64,000 nucleotides of DNA from Spinacia oleracea (lineage: Eukaryota; Streptophyta; Magnoliopsida; Caryophyllales; Amaranthaceae). The position numbers were made by a program, and so were the translations under genes. Numbering within the stretch: the first letter of the stretch is position 1; each line of letters opens with the position of its first letter. Positions 11,901 to 21,600 of this stretch are shown in pieces. The stretch lies in the NCBI RefSeq assembly GCF_020520425.1, contig NC_079492.1:3720001-3784000 (forward strand), written 5' to 3'. The notes under the pieces were generated by a model that saw only the letters and a program-made list of their open reading frames with translations, made no database searches and was not told where the DNA came from.

Positions 11901-13044
11901 ACACTCCCTTTATGGTGTTCCTTCTACGCCTTTGTTCTGCTTTCCTGTGAAAGAAAGTGGTGTTTTTGTCTCCATCTCGGAGCCAGTTCTGCCTACTTCT
12001 CTGTGCCCAGTAAGTTTCTTCCCGCTTTTCAAGCTCATCTATTGCAGCATCCACTTCACGCATTTCCTGCAGTATTTGTGATGTGGGTGTCATAGACATT
12101 AGGACTTTCATTCTACCCCTCTTTTCTGTTATATCTTTCACAAAATCAGTCGAGCGTGTACTGCTCCAGCTTCGAAGTTTACCCGCACATGCACTTACTT
12201 TGCCTCTAGCGTCACTGCTAGTGTTCGTGCACCACACATCTGCAACAATATTTCCACATTCATCCTCTCGGAGCCATTCTTTTTCAAATTTGAACCCCTT
12301 TCTTCTTTTCTTATGTTTGCGGACCTCGACTTGTTCTCTGATGGAGATCTTTAGTGGCACATGATCCGACCTTCTCCGAGGTAAGTGTTCGACCATAGAG
12401 CATGGGAATCGGTCAAACCAAGAGTCTGTAACAAGTGCACGGTCTAAGCGCTCCTGTATATTGTCTTCATCCTCCCTATTATTGGACCACGTGAAGGGTA
12501 TACCTTCATAGCATATATCACGGAAACTACATGCATCAGCAGCTTGTTTGAACCCATCAAGGTCCCGTTGGTCTACAGGGTTTCCACCAATCTTTTCATC
12601 ATGATATAGCCCACAGTTGTAGTCGCCAACACACATCCACGGGAGGTCGTTGTCCCTACCCAACTCCCTCATAAGCTTCCACGTTTCCTCCTTCGTGCCT
12701 TCTGTTGGGTATCCATAGATTCCAGTTAGGCGCCACTGAGTTGTCAATCCCCTATCCACCACAAAGTCCATGTAATGCAGCGAGTATGATTGCAGGGATA
12801 GGTTAATATTATCGTCCCAGAACATGGCAAGTCCACCACTACGATGCCTCCCTTCTCCTTCACAGTCCACACAGACAAAATTGCAAAGATTCACCTTTCT
12901 TTTGACACTCTCCCACTCCTTACCTTTTAATTTTGTCTCCGAGAGGAAGACGAAATTGGGGTGTTCGATTCGTAATACGCCTTTGAGCGCATTTTCTGCT
13001 CGAGGGCTCCCCAACCCCCGGCAGTTCCAAGAAAGGCCAATCAT
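8920..13044 (-). CDS. LINE ORF2: endonuclease, RT, RNase H
   Basis: This encodes the replication enzyme of the LINE. The open frame extends upstream to 13095, but I place the start at 13044 (MIGLSWNCRGLG). That is the conserved beginning of plant L1 endonucleases and sits in an ATGA overlap with the end of ORF1, giving 1374 residues. Domains in order (residues counted from 13095): AP-type endonuclease about 18-245 with SETK and the 'RSDHVPL' motif; reverse transcriptase about 480-760 with 'FADDSLLF' near 705; a zf-RVT-type cysteine region 'CPRCGE' followed by 'H..LLC' near 1145; and a C-terminal RNase H with 'NTDAAL' and 'ETDS' from about 1225 to 1375. No internal stop or frameshift is present. 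The RNase H tail is typical of plant L1 elements. The ATGA arrangement suggests ORF2 is translated by stop-restart coupling. Confidence 0.93.
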   Translation of the reverse strand: MIGLSWNCRGLGSPRAENALKGVLRIEHPNFVFLSETKLKGKEWESVKRKVNLCNFVCVDCEGEGRHRSGGLAMFWDDNINLSLQSYSLHYMDFVVDRGLTTQWRLTGIYGYPTEGTKEETWKLMRELGRDNDLPWMCVGDYNCGLYHDEKIGGNPVDQRDLDGFKQAADACSFRDICYEGIPFTWSNNREDEDNIQERLDRALVTDSWFDRFPCSMVEHLPRRRSDHVPLKISIREQVEVRKHKKRRKGFKFEKEWLREDECGNIVADVWCTNTSSDARGKVSACAGKLRSWSSTRSTDFVKDITEKRGRMKVLMSMTPTSQILQEMREVDAAIDELEKREETYWAQRSRQNWLRDGDKNTTFFHRKAEQRRRRNTIKGVFDGGGTWRDDKEEVEAVFVSYFSTLFESSGGNKMDLVLEKVQRRVTAEMNVDLTATYTREEVIMALKQMHPTKAPGPDGMPALFYKKFWGIVGEDIVAYVLDILNNGAPIEQINYTYIVLIPKKKVCESTKDYRPISLCNVLYKMVSKVLSNRLKATLPDVISESQSAFVPGRLITDNVLVAHEMFHYLRKKKKGAKGYMAMKLDMSKAYDRVEWGFVKGMMLKLGYDTGFVDLIMKCISSVSYSLLFNGFPSQSFIPTRGLRQGDPISPFLFLLCAEGLSALLRDAETRNIIHGAKIARHVPTISHLFFADDSLLFTRASESEAEAILDILTSYEIASGQKINLEKSEVSFSRNVSTNMQNTLQSKLNFMAVKEHEKYLGLPTYIGRSKKVVFQVIEDRVRRKIKGWKERSLSRAGREILLKTVAQAIPIYAMQCFKIPEGVVSNLNSMCRNFWWGQKGNERKLAMISWSKMCQPKSTGGIGMRDLRAFNTALLAKQVWRLVTTPHSFAARVLKGKYFPRTSIWEAKVATNSSFTWRSILSAREVVQEGAKWIIGDGRSVRLWGDVWIPTLPGGRVQSPPPNNEMARSTAYEWRNENGEGWNTNALSEYLSNEEVEAIQRVSCGESDQPDFVSWVHTKNGEFTVRSAYHMVMQKESGGEGSSTNECHKSLWKRIWRAEVPSKVKNLVWRAAKEGLPTMATLAKRGIPVDRICPRCGEATETTVHMALLCRETKTLWRLSPLRLEVREWQGSFLEWCIEFSEKCVEDRAWDMAMMFLWQNWNARNMWVFERKKTNEKLLYDRTMRLIGEYEAENARITPQQGAGSTGMENVWRPPDVGRWKMNTDAALEGNTVGMGMVIRDHVGDVVMTAGSKMEGAATPLHAEAMAARVSMRFAYDAGYRSIMLETDSLNLSRMLQEKCKEQTVTQVVVNDILALASKFIKCTFHFAKRSCNMVAHTMAKASLSFEEALVWLDECPPHIAPLVLEDKDSMNS

Positions 13045-14324
13045 TGTTGTTCGCGGGGTTGCTGGGCAACCTCCGTTACTTCCTTCGTATTCCATGTTGC
13101 TGCCTCTACCCCCCGACCTCGCGACTTCTTTGTTTCAGCTTCCATACCTCCTGGTTCAAAAACATCTATGTCCATTAGGTCTTTCCGTTTCCCGCAAACA
13201 GCCACATGTTGGTTCCCCGACGTGACTCGTCGGATCCCTCTTTGCACCTTTCGAAGCCTGTTTGAGCTAGTCGATCCTGTGCCTACCTCAAAGGCAAGCA
13301 GTTGGGTGGCAGCCGGTGCCTGTATGGGTGTAATTGAGGCATGTTCCTCCTCTGGCTCCTGTGATTCTGTACCCTGCTCTATATGTTATTCCTGTTGTTT
13401 TTCTTCCACTCCATTCTCCTCACTTTCACCTCTCTCCACAGTTAGGGTGACCCCCTTTAGTTGCTCCACCACATCCAGTACCTTTTCTTTCGTCACAGTT
13501 GATCCCACCGGCTTTTCCTTCCTCACAAACAGCTTCCTGGCACATGTACCGGTCTGTCCTTCCTCATCCACCTCGCCCTTATTAACTTGCCATGGCGATG
13601 CTCTAAGCTTATCCGAGTAGGTTCGCTTAGGGTTTTGGGTGTGCGAGCCGCTGTCACAGTCTTTCTCACCGTGCCCTAGCATTCCACATACGAAGCAAAA
13701 CAGTGGGAGCTTTTCATATTTCACCTTGAAGCTTGCGGTATTGCCTCCACGCATTTTAAGGGTTACTTCTGGTTTGAGAGGTCTTCTCAAGTCCACCAAC
13801 GTTTGGATGCGGAGGGACTTGTTGATTCCGATAATGTCTGACTTGTCAATCCCCATGTACGTACCGAGTTTGTTCCCCAAAGTTCTAGCATTTGCATCAT
13901 TGTATCTTCCCACCAGTGGTAGGTCGTAAATTCGTATCCAGAACGGTGCAGAGTGTAAGGGGATTTCTGAGGGCTTTGCCTCAGCAGGTACGTCTGATAG
14001 GGCCAGTATGTGTCGTTCAAAGTGCCATGGCTGCGCTTCCATCACCCTCTCCTTATCTCTCCAATGGTGGAATTGAAAAAAAAAGACATTTTTTTCGATG
14101 CAATTAGCCTCCATACCATGCTTAGGGTTCCAGATTCTTTTCATGGTTGCAATTAGGGCATTTGCATTGATGCACCGTTCAGTCCATAGTTTTCCCACCA
14201 TGCTTAAAGCCACCTTCGATTCCTCCTCCTCATCTCCACCGAACTCCCATTCGGCCTCCTCCTCCTCCGGTTCCGTATTAGATTCCCTTCGTGGGGGAGA
14301 CTCATGGGTTGTGACATCCACCAT
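13041..14324 (-). pseudogene. LINE ORF1, one premature stop
   Basis: ORF1 of plant L1 elements makes a nucleic-acid-binding protein that packages the RNA. The first 312 codons (14324 to 13386) contain a DUF4283-like N-terminal domain (residues about 40-190, with 'PFWIRIYDLP' and 'R..G..IG..I.ID') and a CCHC zinc knuckle CFVCGMLGHGEKDC near residue 215. A TAA at 13386-13388 ends the frame. Reading on in the same frame is open for a further 115 codons through a basic, acidic-tailed C-terminus to a TGA at 13041-13043, which overlaps the ORF2 ATG. The premature stop is therefore a single nonsense change in an otherwise intact ORF1. The truncated product keeps the zinc knuckle. Confidence 0.85.
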
Positions 14325-14690
14325 CGTGCCAGATCAATACAGCCTAAACCCTAATCTCGACAGGAAATCGAGCAAAAACCTCCGAGAATTGGAGGAAAAA
14401 TGCTAGCCAATTAGCTAGAAAAACCCTCCCAAGAGCCAAGAAACCCTAGAGGGACATGGGGACGAATTCCTTTTCCCCGCTTGTATTTTTAACATCTAGA
14501 AAAACATTAAAAAAATCACCCCACCATTCACCACCCTCAAAAAGTTGACACATTTCTCACTAACTATATTAAAAAAATATCTAATATCAACCACCATCTA
14601 CTTAAATAATAAGTCAATCAAATTGCCTTAAACTATGTGTCGGTCAAAACGGTGCGAGTATTTTGGGACGTAAGGAGTAGTTATAGATAT

Positions 14691-15400
14691 GTACGTGTTA
14701 CTTTTTTTTCAATCCTATTTTATTTTATTAAATTCTTTTCTGCTTTTTTTGTTTGTGTGAAAGTTAAGAAAAAATATATTAGGAGTCCCCCTCTCGAGGG
14801 TCACACCTAAATAACCACTACCTAAGATTGAGAGTGTTTGTGGGCCGTTAATTACAAGAAATCAATATACAGAGTAAAGCTAACGAAATGACCAACATTT
14901 GCAATCCATTCCGCTGCTCAATTAGCTTCTCGGTAAATACTTGATATTCTAAAATTTCAAAGTGTCCTGAAGAGTTTTGATGTCGTTTATGATACCGACC
15001 TTTCATGGTTGTCTAATCAAGGAAGATAAGGATAGATTATAATTTCCTTAAATTTTAATGGTACTAGATGCTAAGAGAAAGATGAGAGGAAATCTAGAGA
15101 TTGGGTTAACACAATATGCATAGTATAGATAACTAAATGACCAACATTTGTAATCCAATCCGCTGCCCGATTAACTTCCCGATAACATACTTGATATTTC
15201 AAAATTAAAAATGGCATAGAAGAGTTTTGATGTCGTTTATGATACCGACCTTTCGAGGTTGTCTAATTAAGAAAGATAAGAATAGATTATAATTTTCTTA
15301 AAATTTTAATCGTACTAGATGCTAAAGAAAGAGGAGAGGAAATGTAGAGATTGGGTTAACGTACACAATATTATATGCATGGTAATGGAAGAGATATGGT
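14691..15400. repeat. Tandem duplication of ~250 bp
   Basis: Two copies of one non-coding segment lie head to tail, at about 14876-15115 and 15125-15365. Both contain 'atgaccaacatttg', 'ttttgatgtcgtttatgat', 'accgacctttc' and 'gagattgggttaac' in the same order, with scattered substitutions and small indels. No reading frame is conserved between them. Nothing else is recognised between 14678 and 15561. Confidence 0.75.
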
Positions 15401-15561
15401 CTGGCTATTAAGAGACAATGAACCCTATTCTTAACTTTGGCTCTTTTTGGTTACCCATTCCACCTGACACCTTCCCTCACATCAATCTTTCACTTCTTTC
15501 TTTTCCTTTGCCTTTGTTATCATCTCCCCTCCCGCCCTTTTTTACCTCGCAAATAATCTTA

Positions 15562-15865
15562 CTCCCTCCGTTCCTTAATACTCGTATCGGTTTGACTCGT
15601 GTGGAGTTTAATACATTTGAATTGACTTATTAATTTATTGGGTGTTAGTTGATAGTGGGGTATTATGTATTAAGGGTGGGGAGTAGTGAGTGGGAGGTGT
15701 GAATTTTTAAATGATTTTTTGTAGGGAATAGGGATGTAGGTGGGTTAGTAGGTAAGTGTGAGAAATAATATAATATTGGAAAAAAATTTCATTTATAGAA
15801 GCGGTGCAAGTACTAAGGGACGACCCGGAAAGAAAAGCGATGCGAGTATTAAGGGACGTTGGTAG
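15562..15865. mobile_element. Stowaway-like MITE
   Basis: This starts at TA|CTCCCTCCGTTCC and runs to a degenerate complementary end with GGGACG near 15855-15865. The interior matches the MITE at 17549-17873 in inverted orientation: 'aaatgattttttgtaggga', 'gaagcggtgcaagtac' and 'gcgagtattaagggacg'. It has no coding capacity. The right border is uncertain by a few bases because the terminal repeat has decayed. Confidence 0.75.
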
Positions 15866-16841
15866 GGATGGAATATATAATGTCCAGTTCAGATAATAAG
15901 GTGAAACTCTTATCAATTACAGAGTATATTAAATATATACTCCTCATTCGGTGAAAATCACGGTTATTAAGAAATGTAAAAAGTGTGTAAGAAAAACAAT
16001 GATTGTGAGTGTTTTTATGAGGAAGGAGATAAAATAGAGGATTGTTTATTGATAATGTAAAAATAAAAGTGGATATATGGATGAAAAAGTGAGAAAAAAT
16101 GTCGAATGTGTAGGAAAAAACAATGATTTATGGAAAAGTAGAAAAAATGTATGTACAAAATAGAAACAAAACAAGTAAAGGAAAACGTCCGATTAGGAAA
16201 ACATAGTTGGAAGTTCTTGTTTGAAAATACTCCGTACAAAAGAAAAGAATGTAAATTGTGAATAGTGTTTTTGTCCCACATTGAAAAAATTCATCATTTC
16301 TTCCTTATATTGGGTTGAGGGTATAACTCTTGTTTAAAAAAGTGTGAGAGTTATATGGGTGGACACATAACACTCGCGCGCACGACGGCTGGGTCCACTT
16401 GGGGAATGCGATGCGCGGGCGTGAGGCCAATTTTTTTTTTCGTGAAGACACGAGTGACGCACGTAAATAATAGTGAAAATCAATTACTTTCCTCTAGACT
16501 TAATCATCACGAACCCGACCCAAAAATAGCGGATTTGAAGTATAATTTTAGGCAAATTTCGAGCACGGCCCAGACTAATTTTAATATTTTTTTTGGGCAA
16601 CTCAAAAATGCAATTTTAGTTATACATTTGGCTGGGCAGAAATTGGCCCGAAATAGCGGGTTTGGGACAGAAAAAATCAGCCTAAAGTTTGCCCAGCCCA
16701 ATCTGACCTAATGGGCAGATTTTTTTAAGGAATGGTCCGCACCAATACCCGGCCCAACCCGCAATGTAATCAGGTCTACTTTCCTCCGAATCCCATATTC
16801 CCATCTATCGTAAAAGCTCAACAACAATCACACCCAAAAGC
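15866..16841. other. Non-coding, unrecognised sequence
   Basis: No gene is visible. Around 16355-16470 there is a short CG-rich patch with 'acactcgcgcgcacgacggc'. From about 16505 to 16765 the words 'ggcccag', 'gggcagaaattggccc' and 'cccagccc' suggest the inside of an old hAT-like element, but I could not find paired ends. Confidence 0.35.
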
Positions 16842-18332
16842 CAATTAGTAGAAGGTACACCCGGTTGCGTGTAGCTCTATACGTAACCGGGTCAAAACTA
16901 CGTCGTTTTGATAGTTTTTTACCAAAAAAAAATAAAAATTAATAACACAAAAATACTTTCCGGATATTTTGGTATCTTTTGGCAGTTATTAGGATAGAAT
17001 TTTTAAATTTAAAAAACTGCCAAATAAAAAGTCAATAGAAAAGGAAAAAGATTTAGATACTCAATTACAATCCTCGTTGATGTCGTCAAAAGGGGAAACC
17101 AAAATAAAGAACATCTTCATCTCCAAAAATCGCAAATTAGGCGACACAGTTGCTCAAATTCGTAAATTTCATATGTGTTAATCTTCATTTATTCAAGTAA
17201 GTGTGTATTGATGTTCTTTTCATGTGTAATTTAATTGTTAATTTCATTTATTTTGACAGTTTTTGATAATTTTATCTATTATTAATTTGAATTTCATGGG
17301 TTTTCTCTACACCCAAGAACAAACGTGCATCTTAATCAATGGCAGACGTAGTGTTTATCACCAGTAATTAGAATTTGTCCTATTTTGTGTTGATTTCCTT
17401 TTCCAATTGAACATGTGCTTTTCTTCCTAGTTATGTGTTTGTAGTTGTAAATATGTACTTTTATGTGAAGTAATGTTTTTTTGGTCATAGTTATGTGCTT
17501 GTAGTTGTAAATATGTACTTTTATGTGAAGTAAGATGTACTTTTTATACTCCCTCCGTCCCTTAATACTCGCACCGCTTTCCTTTTCGGGCCGTCCCTTA
17601 ATACTTGCACCGCTTCTATAAATGGAAATTTATACCAATATTATATTATTTCTCACACTTACTTACTAACCCCACCTACACCCCTATTCCCTACAAAAAA
17701 TCATTTAAAAATTCACTCCCCCACTCACCACTCTCCACCTCTTACTCATTTCCCACTAACTATATTAAAAAAATACCCACTATCAGCTAACACCCATTAA
17801 ATTAATAAGTCAATTTAAATGTCTTAAACTCCGCACCGGTCAAACCGGTGCGAGTATTAAGGGACGGAGGGAGTATATAGTAATGTGTTTTTGGTCTTAC
17901 TTATGTGCTTTTGGTTAAATGTATTTTTTTGTCCTATCATGTACTTTTATTTTACGATTTGTTTTTTTAAATGCCTTTACACATGTATTGTATTCCTACT
18001 CCATATTAATTTAATACATGATACGAGAAATATGGAGTATAAATAAAACCGCAAATAAAACAATGTAAATTGTTAAAGATTTAAATGCAAATAAAAGTAA
18101 CTGATTGTTTTTGTAAAGATTTGTTAAAATATTAATAGAATCTTTGACTTTTTTAATCAATAAAAATAACTGATTGTTTTTGTAAAGTAACCATGATATG
18201 CGTGGTTTGGGGGGAAATTAGTCATGTAATTTTAATTATTTTTTATTTTTTGGCAAAAAATATCAAAACTACGTAGTTTTAACCCGGTTACGTGTAGAGC
18301 TACACACAACCGGGTGCACCTAATAATTTGCG
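16842..18332. mobile_element. MULE-type non-autonomous element, copy A
   Basis: The element is flanked by a perfect 9-bp target duplication, CCCAAAAGC (16833-16841 and 18333-18341), the hallmark of Mutator transposons. The left end begins CAATTAGTAGAAGGTACACC and the right end finishes GGTGCACCTAATAATTTGCG. About 60 bp of terminal inverted repeat includes 'AAAACTACGT(C/A)GTTTTGA'. Each end holds a palindrome on CCCGGTTGCGTGTAG, able to form a hairpin. The interior is AT-rich with repeated 'tatgtgcttgtagttgtaaa' words and no transposase. A Stowaway MITE sits inside at 17549-17873; without it the element is about 1.16 kb, close to copy B (46298-47479, inverted). It lies only about 320 bp before the RBM48 start codon. 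Confidence 0.9.
17549..17873. mobile_element. Stowaway MITE nested in MULE copy A
   Basis: A 325-bp element is bounded by TA on both sides, with nearly perfect terminal inverted repeats CTCCCTCCGTCCCTTAATAC and GTATTAAGGGACGGAGGGAG. It is the least decayed copy of this family in the window and serves as the reference for those at 8760-14677 and 15562-15865. It has no coding sequence; a 61-codon ORF in it is chance. Confidence 0.93.
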
Positions 18333-18656
18333 CCCAAAAGCTTCACTTAAGCAACTCTCTAATTAAAATTAGAAATTAATTTGGTCCTTTGCGAACAACT
18401 CAACCTCTAAATTGGGAATTATTTTTTTTCAATGTGTGACCTTCCAGAATTCCATCCCCTCTCATACTCCATGACCCCATTTTTAAGGTTTGTTTTTTTC
18501 TAGGTAAAGATTAAAACTTTCTGGAATGAAGCTCAATTTTTTTTTTGCCCTTTTGTTTCGATGGGATGTGCTCTAATTTTTCATGCTTAATTGTTTCTTC
18601 TTTGTGAAATTGATGAGTTTTTTCTGGGGGTTTTCAGGGAGCAAGAACAATAAATT
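18333..18656 (+). promoter_or_regulatory. RBM48 upstream region and 5' UTR
   Basis: This short gap lies between the MULE element and the RBM48 start codon. A probable 5' UTR intron runs from a GTAAAG donor near 18504 to a TTTTCAG acceptor ending at 18637, leaving about 19 nt of leader before ATG. No clear TATA box is seen. The core promoter may therefore be TATA-less or lie within the MULE insertion. Confidence 0.45.
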
Positions 18657-21600
18657 ATGCCACGATACAAGGATGAACCTCCCACAGTTCGTGTATATAC
18701 TGTTTGCGACGAATCAAAGTTTGTCTCTTTTTCTTTTTTTTTGAAGTTTCCTTTTTCTTAATTTTAGTTTATAATTTGGTGAACTTTTTCCCTCAATTTT
18801 TTTGTCTGGTGTATTAATTCTAGGAATTACCCAATTGCTGAAGGTACTTGATTGTGAGGAATGTAGCAGCACTGGGGTGTGGTGATGAACTGAGACAACT
18901 GTTTGCAGCATATGGAGATGTTGAAGAGTATGCTTGTTTTTTCAACTTATCTTATTTTCTTTTATGTTTTATTGACTTGCAATTAATGTGAATTGTTTTA
19001 CTGATTGATGAAATAAGTACTGTATTTAAGTTCCTTGATTAGTTTTATGGGTGTGAAGTTTGATTGACTAGCTTGAATTGTACTCCCTCCGTCCCTGAAA
19101 GATTATTAGTGGTTGTATGATAGGAATGTATGGTACATTGGTGCTTGAATTCTATGAGACTGTGACAATGGATTTGATGTCTGTTATGAGCGTAGAGCCA
19201 TTGCCGAGAGTCGAACTCTAACTATTGACTTACAAGTTACAACTAATGTGAATTGTTTTACTGATTGATGAAATAATTCTGGGGCTAATGGGGTCCTTGG
19301 TTGATTTTATTGGTATGAAGTGTGATTGACTAGCATGAATTGCACTCCCTCCGCCCCTAAAAGATCACTTGTAGTAGTATAATAGGAATGTATGGTACAA
19401 AGGTACTTAAAGTATATGAGACAATGGGTTTGATGTGGCCTTATGGTGTAGTTCCAACGCCGGGAGTCGAATGCTAACTATTTGATTTTTTTTAATCTAA
19501 TTTGAAGTGTATGAATTGTATTTGGGGTATCCAAGAGTAAAACACTCAAACATGAGTGCTTTGGATGGGAAAGAGGAATGTGATGTACACCACATATGTG
19601 GAAAACACTAGCTTTCTGTATAGGATCAGACATCAGTGAGATAATTAGTTAGTGACTTAAGGAAATTGGATTCTATGGAGTGAGAAGTTGTAGGGCCATA
19701 TTTGTTAAGTTGTTGTTTTAATTGATTACTATTAAGTCTAGCTTAAGTAAGTAGTTGAAAGAGCAGTTTTCTGGGTATTAAGAGCGGACCTTGGCCTTAC
19801 GACAATGGTAATTGAGCCTTTTTAAAAGCCTGTTTTGAAGGATTGTACTCATGGCATTGGATTGAGGATGAAGCAATGCGCTTGGGTAGGAAAAAAACCC
19901 AGTGTCACAACGGAAAGTACAAACTAGAGCTTGGTGGAATTTACAATGGGTTTGATGTCGGCCTTATGGTGTAGCTCCAATGCCGAGAGTCAAGCGCTAA
20001 CTATTTGATGTTTTTGATACAATTTGAAGTGTAGGAATTGTATTTAGGTATCCAAGAGTATAACACTCATACATGGGTGCTTTAGATGGGAAAGAGGAAT
20101 GTGATGTACACAAGATTAGTGGATTGTTGAGAAAATTAGTTAGTGACTTCAGGAAACAGGATTGTAAGAATATGTAGAGACATAGCTTAAGTACGTAGTT
20201 GAAAGAGCGTTTTTCTGGGTATTAAGAGTCCATTAGTTGACCTTGGACTTACAACAATGGTAGTTGAGTTTTTTTAAAAGCCGGCTTTGAAGGATTCTAC
20301 TCATGTTATTGGCATTACTAGTTCCTTAGCATCTACGCAAGAAGAAATAGATTGATGATATAGCAATGTGGTTTGAACTTTGAAGGCTGTTCTGTTGACA
20401 TGAACTTGTTTATGTGCATCTAGATTCTAGATATTACTATATGGTTCCAGATTTTGTTTTCCTTATTCATTTACAACCTACAACCAGTGTACAACCTGGA
20501 ACTTGATTGGAGCTATTCTGTATGGATTTCGATTATGTTTGAGTATGTAGTATCCATGTAACCAACCCTTTTGAGTGGATAAAAGTCTGGTCTCTTGATT
20601 CAGTCATCTATTGACATATTACCTGATTCTACTTTTCTGCAATGTAGGTGTAAACCTATGGATGCAGAAGACTGCGAGGCATTTACCGATGTGTACTGGA
20701 TCAAATTTCACATGATCAGCAACGCGAGGTGATTAAAGCTTGCTTGTCATTGTGTTCATAGTTTCAGGGTTATATTAGCAATTTGGGTGGGCAACATTTG
20801 CTGGTGCTTGATAGCATAAAAGGAAAATTGAATAACAATTGCTTGCATGAAGATACTAGATGAGTCTGTCATGGTTTATTGCTACATTGTTTAGGTTTGC
20901 AAAAAGAAAACTAGACGAGTCTGTTTTCCTTGGGAATCGGCTGCAGGTGTCGTATGCTACTGAGTATGAGACTCTGTCTGACACAAAAGAGAAGTTAGAA
21001 GGCAGGAGAAAGGAGGTTCTAGGACGATTGAACTCATTGAAGTGTAAGTAAGCTACCTTTTTCAGTGTTACATAATCATGCTCCATAACTGCTAAGCACC
21101 CTGAAATCTTCTGTTTTGCTTAAATTACAAAAGGAAAATTAAGAGTACTTTGTCATTAATTGCTTATTGGTGTCTATTAATCAAGCTATGAACAATTTTT
21201 CTAAAGGAAATCAATATCTTTTTTGTTTTTTTTGGTTTTTTAAGGTGTTTAAATATAATAAAAATTAAGTAAGGTGTTAAATTACAAAAACCGGTTCTTT
21301 TAAGGTGTTAAATGACAAAAAAAAAATGTTTTATAAAATACTGCTGAAATCTATAATGTGTGGTGTAATCGCAGCTGGAAGATACAGAGGTGACGAAATG
21401 AAGAGTAAAGGTGTTGAAACTCATCCCTTGTCACACGGAGCTGGAGTTTCATCACAAGTTTCTCAGCAATTGGACTTAAAACAAGGATGGTATATTGTTC
21501 TACTTGATTGCGGTTTTCCCAATTTGGTAATTTTGGAGAGGTCATTGGGAGTTTATGTCAGTGACTTTTTATGCAGGTACGCCAAAGAAATGAATCAATA

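Larger units (their letters stand above)
8896..14474 (-). mobile_element. Near-complete L1-type LINE retrotransposon
   Basis: A non-LTR retrotransposon of about 5.58 kb lies on the minus strand. It is bounded by a 16-bp target-site duplication, CCCCGCTTGTATTTTT, at 8880-8895 and 14475-14490. The 3' end is next to a short A tail (T run 8891-8899 on the plus strand, partly merged with the duplication). It carries ORF1 (nucleic-acid-binding) and ORF2 (endonuclease, reverse transcriptase, RNase H), and the 5' end appears complete, which is unusual for LINEs. ORF2 is open throughout and ORF1 has one premature stop. The identical target duplications and open ORF2 argue for a fairly recent insertion. 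Confidence 0.93.
8760..14677. mobile_element. Stowaway-like MITE split by a LINE
   Basis: The outer ends are inverted repeats of the Stowaway type: CTCTATCCGTCCC at 8760 and GGGACGTAAGGAG ending at 14677, each flanked by TA. With the LINE and one copy of its target duplication removed, about 323 bp remain. That nearly equals the intact relative at 17549-17873 (325 bp), and the two share the internal words for 'ctataaatg', 'ctcactaactatattaaaaaaat' (read in part) and 'gtcaaa-cggtgcgagta'. The element is non-autonomous and has no coding sequence of its own. Confidence 0.85.

Noticed and set aside
9237..12364. Many plus-strand frames across the LINE
   Set aside because: They are antisense shadows of the intact ORF2.
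19440..19475. Possible Pol III B-box (gggagtcgaatgc) suggesting a SINE
   Set aside because: No A-box at the right distance, no tail and no target duplication; the sequence belongs to an intronic tandem repeat.
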